Assembly: GCF_000179915.2 (NCBI RefSeq)
Contig: NC_014963.1
Span: forward strand, 682,001-746,000
Origin: Terriglobus saanensis SP1PR4
GTDB taxonomy: Bacteria; Acidobacteriota; Terriglobia; Terriglobales; Acidobacteriaceae
Reading direction: 5' to 3'
DNA: 64,000 nucleotides
The stretch's first letter is position 1. Every line of letters starts with the position of its first letter. The notes beneath the pieces are model-generated. The model had not been told where the DNA came from, did not search any database, and saw nothing but the letters and a program-made list of their open reading frames with translations. This document shows positions 60,938 to 64,000 of this stretch, one piece after another. The position numbers and the translations under genes are program-made.

Positions 60938-63028
60938 CTATTTGTGGATCAACTCACGAAACTCAGCAGCCGGTAGCGGCTTACTGAAGAGGTATCCCTG
61001 GCCTTCTTCGCAGCCTTGCTTCTGTAGAAAATCTCTCTGCGTTTCGGTTTCGACACCTTCCGCGATCACGCGGTATTTGAGCCCCTTCGCCATGGCGATA
61101 ATGGCGCATATCAGTGTGGAGTTCCTCGGATCTGCTGTAAGAAGATGGACGAACGATTTGTCGATCTTCAGCACATTGATCGCAAATTGATGCAGATAAC
61201 TCAGGCTGGAGTAGCCAGTTCCAAAATCATCCACCGCCATGTGGATTCCCATGAGCTTCAGTTCATTGAGCACTGCGATTGAGGTCCTAAGATCCTTCAG
61301 AAGAATACCTTCGGTGAGCTCAAACTGAATGGACCGAGGGGTCAGCCCGGTCTCTGCGAGTGCGGCGCGGACGCCCTGAATGAAGTCTGTATCCCGCAGT
61401 TCGGCCTCAGAGACGTTGATGGAGATCGGTAAGACGACCCCGCTCGTCAACTCCCAGAGTCTCGCCTGCCTGCAGACTTCATGCAGCACCCAACGGCCTA
61501 TGGGAATGATCAGGCCTCGATTCTCCGCAACTCGAATAAACTGGTCGGGCAGCAGGAGTCCGCGATGCGGTTCCTGCCAACGAATCAGCGCCTCGGCCCC
61601 CGTGATCTTCCCGGATTTGAGGTTTACCTTGGGTTGATAGTAGAGAAGGAACTCGTTCTGTTCTAACGCGCGGCGCAGGCCGGATTCGACAAACTGGCGT
61701 TCGATCGCCTGAAGCTTCATCTCGTCGCTGAAAAAATGCACCTGGTCGCGTCCATTCTCTTTGGCCTCATACATCGCCAGGTCCGCGTTCTGGATAAGGC
61801 TATTGGCGTCCTTTCCATCTCGGGGATAGATGCTGATTCCAATGGTGGCCGTAATTTGCAGCGTTACGTCGTCGAAGAGGAAGGGCTCACTCAACGCGGC
61901 GAGTATTTTTTTGGCGCTGATCTCGGAGTCGTTCTCCTCCTCGATCTCTGGCAACAAAACAATAAATTCATCCCCTCCATGGCGGCCCACAGTATCTGAG
62001 GCGCGCACGCTTGCCTGAAGCCGTTTTGCAACGGCTTGAAGGAGTTTGTCTCCAACGGCATGCCCTAAAGAATCGTTAATGGATTTGAAGTGGTCCAGGT
62101 CCACGAACATCACGGCAAACTTCTGTTTGTGCCGTTGTGCCGTCGTAATCGCATGAGAGATTCTGTCGTTCAGCAAAAGACGATTCGGCAGCGCCGTAAC
62201 CGCATCGTGGTGCGCCGCGTACGTCATCTCGATGGTCATCGCGCGTGCCACGCTCACATCGTGAAACACGATAACGGCTCCGATGACTGCGCCGGAACGA
62301 TCGTGAATCGGCGCTGAGGAATCTTCAATCGTTGCTTCTCCACCGCCCCTGCGAAGGAGAAGAGAGTTGGACGCAATACTGACCGCTCGATTCTGTTCAA
62401 TGGCCTTCTTGAGAGGATCGGCCGCGGGCTGTCTGGTTTCTCCGTCGATAATCACGAAGACTTCGGCTAAGGGTTTGCCCAGGGCTTCGTCGCGCTTCCA
62501 GCCGGTCAGGGCTTCAGCCACAAGGTTCAAAAAAATAATCTTTCCCGAAAGATCCGTGCAGAGAACGGCGTCGCCAATAGAGTTCAGAGTGACAAGGGCG
62601 CGGTCTTTTTCCACATATAAGGCATCTTCAATGGATTTGCGTTCGACCGCGTTGCGTAAGGCACGTGGAAGCGAGTAACGGTCGATGTGATTCGGAAGGA
62701 GATAATCCTGTGCGCCGCACTCTACTGCTTCGACAGCAAGAGCTTCCTGATCTTCTTCGCCCAGAATGAGAATCGGCACGTTAGCGGCGACGTAGAGCAG
62801 ACTCTTGACCGTTGCTATGCCCTGGCTATCCGGTAGAAACGGATTAAGCAGAATGGCTGCGACTTTAGCGTTGTCGCGACGCAATCGCTCAAGGCCTTCG
62901 CTGAGTTGAGCAACCTCCTCAAGTTCAAATAAGTCATCTCCCGAACTCGCAAGGGCAGTTCTGACTTTTTCAGAGAGAGCTGAATTTTCATTCATCAAAA
63001 GAACTTTTGTAGGCGAGCTCAGTTTCAT
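60938..63028 (-). CDS. GGDEF-EAL protein with degenerate receiver and PAS domain
   Basis: This 696-residue cytosolic c-di-GMP enzyme has a receiver-like domain at 1-125 whose phosphoacceptor is asparagine (AAILLNPFLPDSQG) and whose acidic pair reads MNENS, so it is not phosphorylated normally. A PAS domain (about 140-265, ALVTLNSIGDAVLCTDLSGK) precedes the cyclase domain with an intact GGDEF (GRHGGDEFIVLLPE). The phosphodiesterase domain also has an intact EAL set: GAEALIRWQEP, DDFGTGYSSLSYL, KIDKSFV and AEGVETE. Both activities are therefore possible. C-di-GMP often controls EPS, so it may influence the polymer island. Confidence 0.94.
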   Translation of the reverse strand: MKLSSPTKVLLMNENSALSEKVRTALASSGDDLFELEEVAQLSEGLERLRRDNAKVAAILLNPFLPDSQGIATVKSLLYVAANVPILILGEEDQEALAVEAVECGAQDYLLPNHIDRYSLPRALRNAVERKSIEDALYVEKDRALVTLNSIGDAVLCTDLSGKIIFLNLVAEALTGWKRDEALGKPLAEVFVIIDGETRQPAADPLKKAIEQNRAVSIASNSLLLRRGGGEATIEDSSAPIHDRSGAVIGAVIVFHDVSVARAMTIEMTYAAHHDAVTALPNRLLLNDRISHAITTAQRHKQKFAVMFVDLDHFKSINDSLGHAVGDKLLQAVAKRLQASVRASDTVGRHGGDEFIVLLPEIEEENDSEISAKKILAALSEPFLFDDVTLQITATIGISIYPRDGKDANSLIQNADLAMYEAKENGRDQVHFFSDEMKLQAIERQFVESGLRRALEQNEFLLYYQPKVNLKSGKITGAEALIRWQEPHRGLLLPDQFIRVAENRGLIIPIGRWVLHEVCRQARLWELTSGVVLPISINVSEAELRDTDFIQGVRAALAETGLTPRSIQFELTEGILLKDLRTSIAVLNELKLMGIHMAVDDFGTGYSSLSYLHQFAINVLKIDKSFVHLLTADPRNSTLICAIIAMAKGLKYRVIAEGVETETQRDFLQKQGCEEGQGYLFSKPLPAAEFRELIHK

Positions 63029-63681
63029 GGGGCCTCGGTCTTAGAAATCACTACAGGCGCCTCGAGTAGTAGTGAGCTCATGATCTGATCGAAATAATAT
63101 TTTGCAATCTGCCCGTAGAGATGTCGGACTTAGGAGTCATGTGCGTAGGGTGAACAGTATCCCGCGCGCGACTAACAAAGGGAATAACGTACGGCGTGTC
63201 TTCTGTGGCGGAATCATCTCGCCGGACAGTTATTCGTAACCCATAGAAATATCCCAATCCATAATTTAAAGTGCCAGGCCTAGCGTACTTACTTGCCGAT
63301 CAAACTGCGAAACTCCGCTGGCGGCAGCGGTTTGCTCGAATAGGACAAACAAAGAAGATATTTTGGGTTTAATCAGATCTAGAAAATTTCATCAGATGGT
63401 GCGAAAACTCGATTGAGGACCTTCTATCCGCTCGCGGGTCTGCTGGACACACAGATCCGATAATCTCAGCCCCCGATCGGTAGAATCGACCCTCGTATCG
63501 GTCATTCATACAGGGCGATGGCGATCTAAAATGCGCGGACGTCGCCGAGCTGGGACCTTCCTGAAAATTCTGGTTTGTGCTCTTCTGCGGAACTCCACTC
63601 CGGCGAACAAAAAGCCGCGAAAGAATGGGGCACGTGGCGGCTTCTTGACACCGCGGAAAGTGCACCAGGATACTATAAAGA
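63029..63681. other. Intergenic region with gene and repeat remnants
   Basis: About 650 bp without an intact gene. It contains the EAL-gene remnant (63289-63345), a family A repeat fragment (about 63610-63633, minus, GTGCCCCATTCTTTCGCGGC) and a TTGACA at 63647-63652 upstream of the Fur-type gene. Nothing else is recognised. Confidence 0.55.
63289..63345 (-). pseudogene. C-terminal remnant of a second EAL-domain gene
   Basis: On the minus strand the frame ends YSSKPLPPAEFRSLIGK and a TAA stop at 63289-63291. The intact protein next door ends YLFSKPLPAAEFRELIHK. The 17-residue match ending on a stop is very unlikely by chance. No upstream coding sequence of the fragment is recognisable, so a tandem paralogue has been almost completely lost. 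Confidence 0.75.
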
Positions 63682-64000
63682 GTGCCTACTTCTGCCAATT
63701 CGTTTCGCCGACTTTGCACGGAGCGCGGCATCGCCGTGACGCAGCAGAGGCAGGTGCTCTACGAGACGATGCAGGCGATGGAGGGACATCCTTCTCCCGA
63801 AGAGGTTTACGCGCGGATGAAGCTGCGGATTCCTTCGGTTTCGCTGGCGACGGTCTATAAAAATATCCATCTTTTTGTGGCCAGCGGAGTCTTTCGCGAG
63901 ATGAGCATGCATCACGGCACGTTGCGCGTGGAGATGAACCGCGAGGAGCACCACCACATGGTCTGCTCCGTCTGCCGTTCGATCTGCGACCTGGACGACA
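63682..64000 (+). CDS. Fur/PerR-family metal-dependent regulator (partial, cut by window end)
   Basis: The gene starts at a GTG at 63682 and runs off the window after about 106 residues. The N-terminal winged helix reads LCTERGIAVTQQRQVLYETM, GHPSPEEVYARM and PSVSLATVYKNIHLFVASGVF (the recognition helix with ATVYKN). The metal-binding start HHHMVCSVCRSICDLDD gives the first CxxC of the structural zinc site. Fur, PerR and Zur cannot be separated without the C-terminus; the peroxide regulator type is plausible. Confidence 0.9.
   Translation, partial: MPTSANSFRRLCTERGIAVTQQRQVLYETMQAMEGHPSPEEVYARMKLRIPSVSLATVYKNIHLFVASGVFREMSMHHGTLRVEMNREEHHHMVCSVCRSICDLDD

Overview
The window looks like chromosomal DNA of an acidobacterium, most likely family Acidobacteriaceae (Terriglobus/Granulicella/Edaphobacter type). 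This rests on family content, not on a database search: an ADOP-type MacB/FtsX permease with the acidobacterial N-terminal prefix domain, a VWFA-related protein of the acidobacterial type, an exosortase/PEP-CTERM system wired to an exopolysaccharide (EPS) locus, an Abhydrolase_10-type protein, and the order aroC-def-fmt-rsmB facing a PASTA protein. Two tRNA genes are present (Ala-CGC, Gly-CCC). I saw no rRNA, CRISPR array, intact insertion sequence or phage.

Layout. 0.1-9 kb: tRNA-Ala, a response regulator, an ADOP permease, a divergent aldo/keto reductase - TetR pair, a 3-dehydro-L-gulonate 2-dehydrogenase, a small XRE regulator, a likely 50-residue membrane peptide and a GT-C type membrane protein. 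9-36 kb: a surface-polymer island. It holds three PEP-CTERM proteins, an exosortase with EpsI and a large TPR lipoprotein, and a minus-strand EPS operon (Wza-like exporter, outer-membrane barrel, Wzz-like protein, XrtA-type ATPase, BY-kinase-like ATPase, priming sugar transferase, GT2). It also holds four more glycosyltransferases, a WbpP-like epimerase, a deacetylase-like protein and two sigma54 activators. 37-45.8 kb: envelope and quality-control genes (tRNA-Gly, CtpA protease, SurA-like chaperone, YhaM-like nuclease, VWA protein, large hydrolase). 45.9-58.7 kb: housekeeping operons, aroC-def-fmt-rsmB on plus and a long minus-strand run (DUF2203, tatB, tatC, glutaminyl cyclase-like M28, TerC, aroB, ubiE/menE-type methyltransferase, CDF transporter, PASTA). 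58.9-64 kb: a secreted alpha/beta hydrolase, a dead IS3 transposase fragment, a P-loop kinase, a GGDEF-EAL protein, a fragment of a second EAL gene, and the start of a Fur-family regulator that runs off the window.

How it works together. The polymer island is the most interesting part. The precursor would be primed by the 21.7-23.1 kb transferase, extended by the GT2/GT4 enzymes and exported through the Wzz/Wza/barrel machinery, while the exosortase processes PEP-CTERM proteins. Hand inspection finds sigma54-type -24/-12 elements (GG-N10-GC) before the Wza operon, before the exosortase operon and before two of the three PEP-CTERM genes. Two divergently transcribed sigma54 activators lie in the same island. 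One has a receiver domain that has lost its phosphorylation site; the other lacks a receiver and carries GAFNGA in place of GAFTGA. No PrsK-type histidine kinase is visible. I propose a sigma54-controlled exosortase/EPS regulon with a non-canonical, phosphorylation-independent activator pair.

The intergenic spaces carry at least three families of dispersed hairpin-forming repeats, including a roughly 150 bp element present as an inverted pair 7 kb apart, plus an unexplained 27 bp motif shared by two distant promoters.
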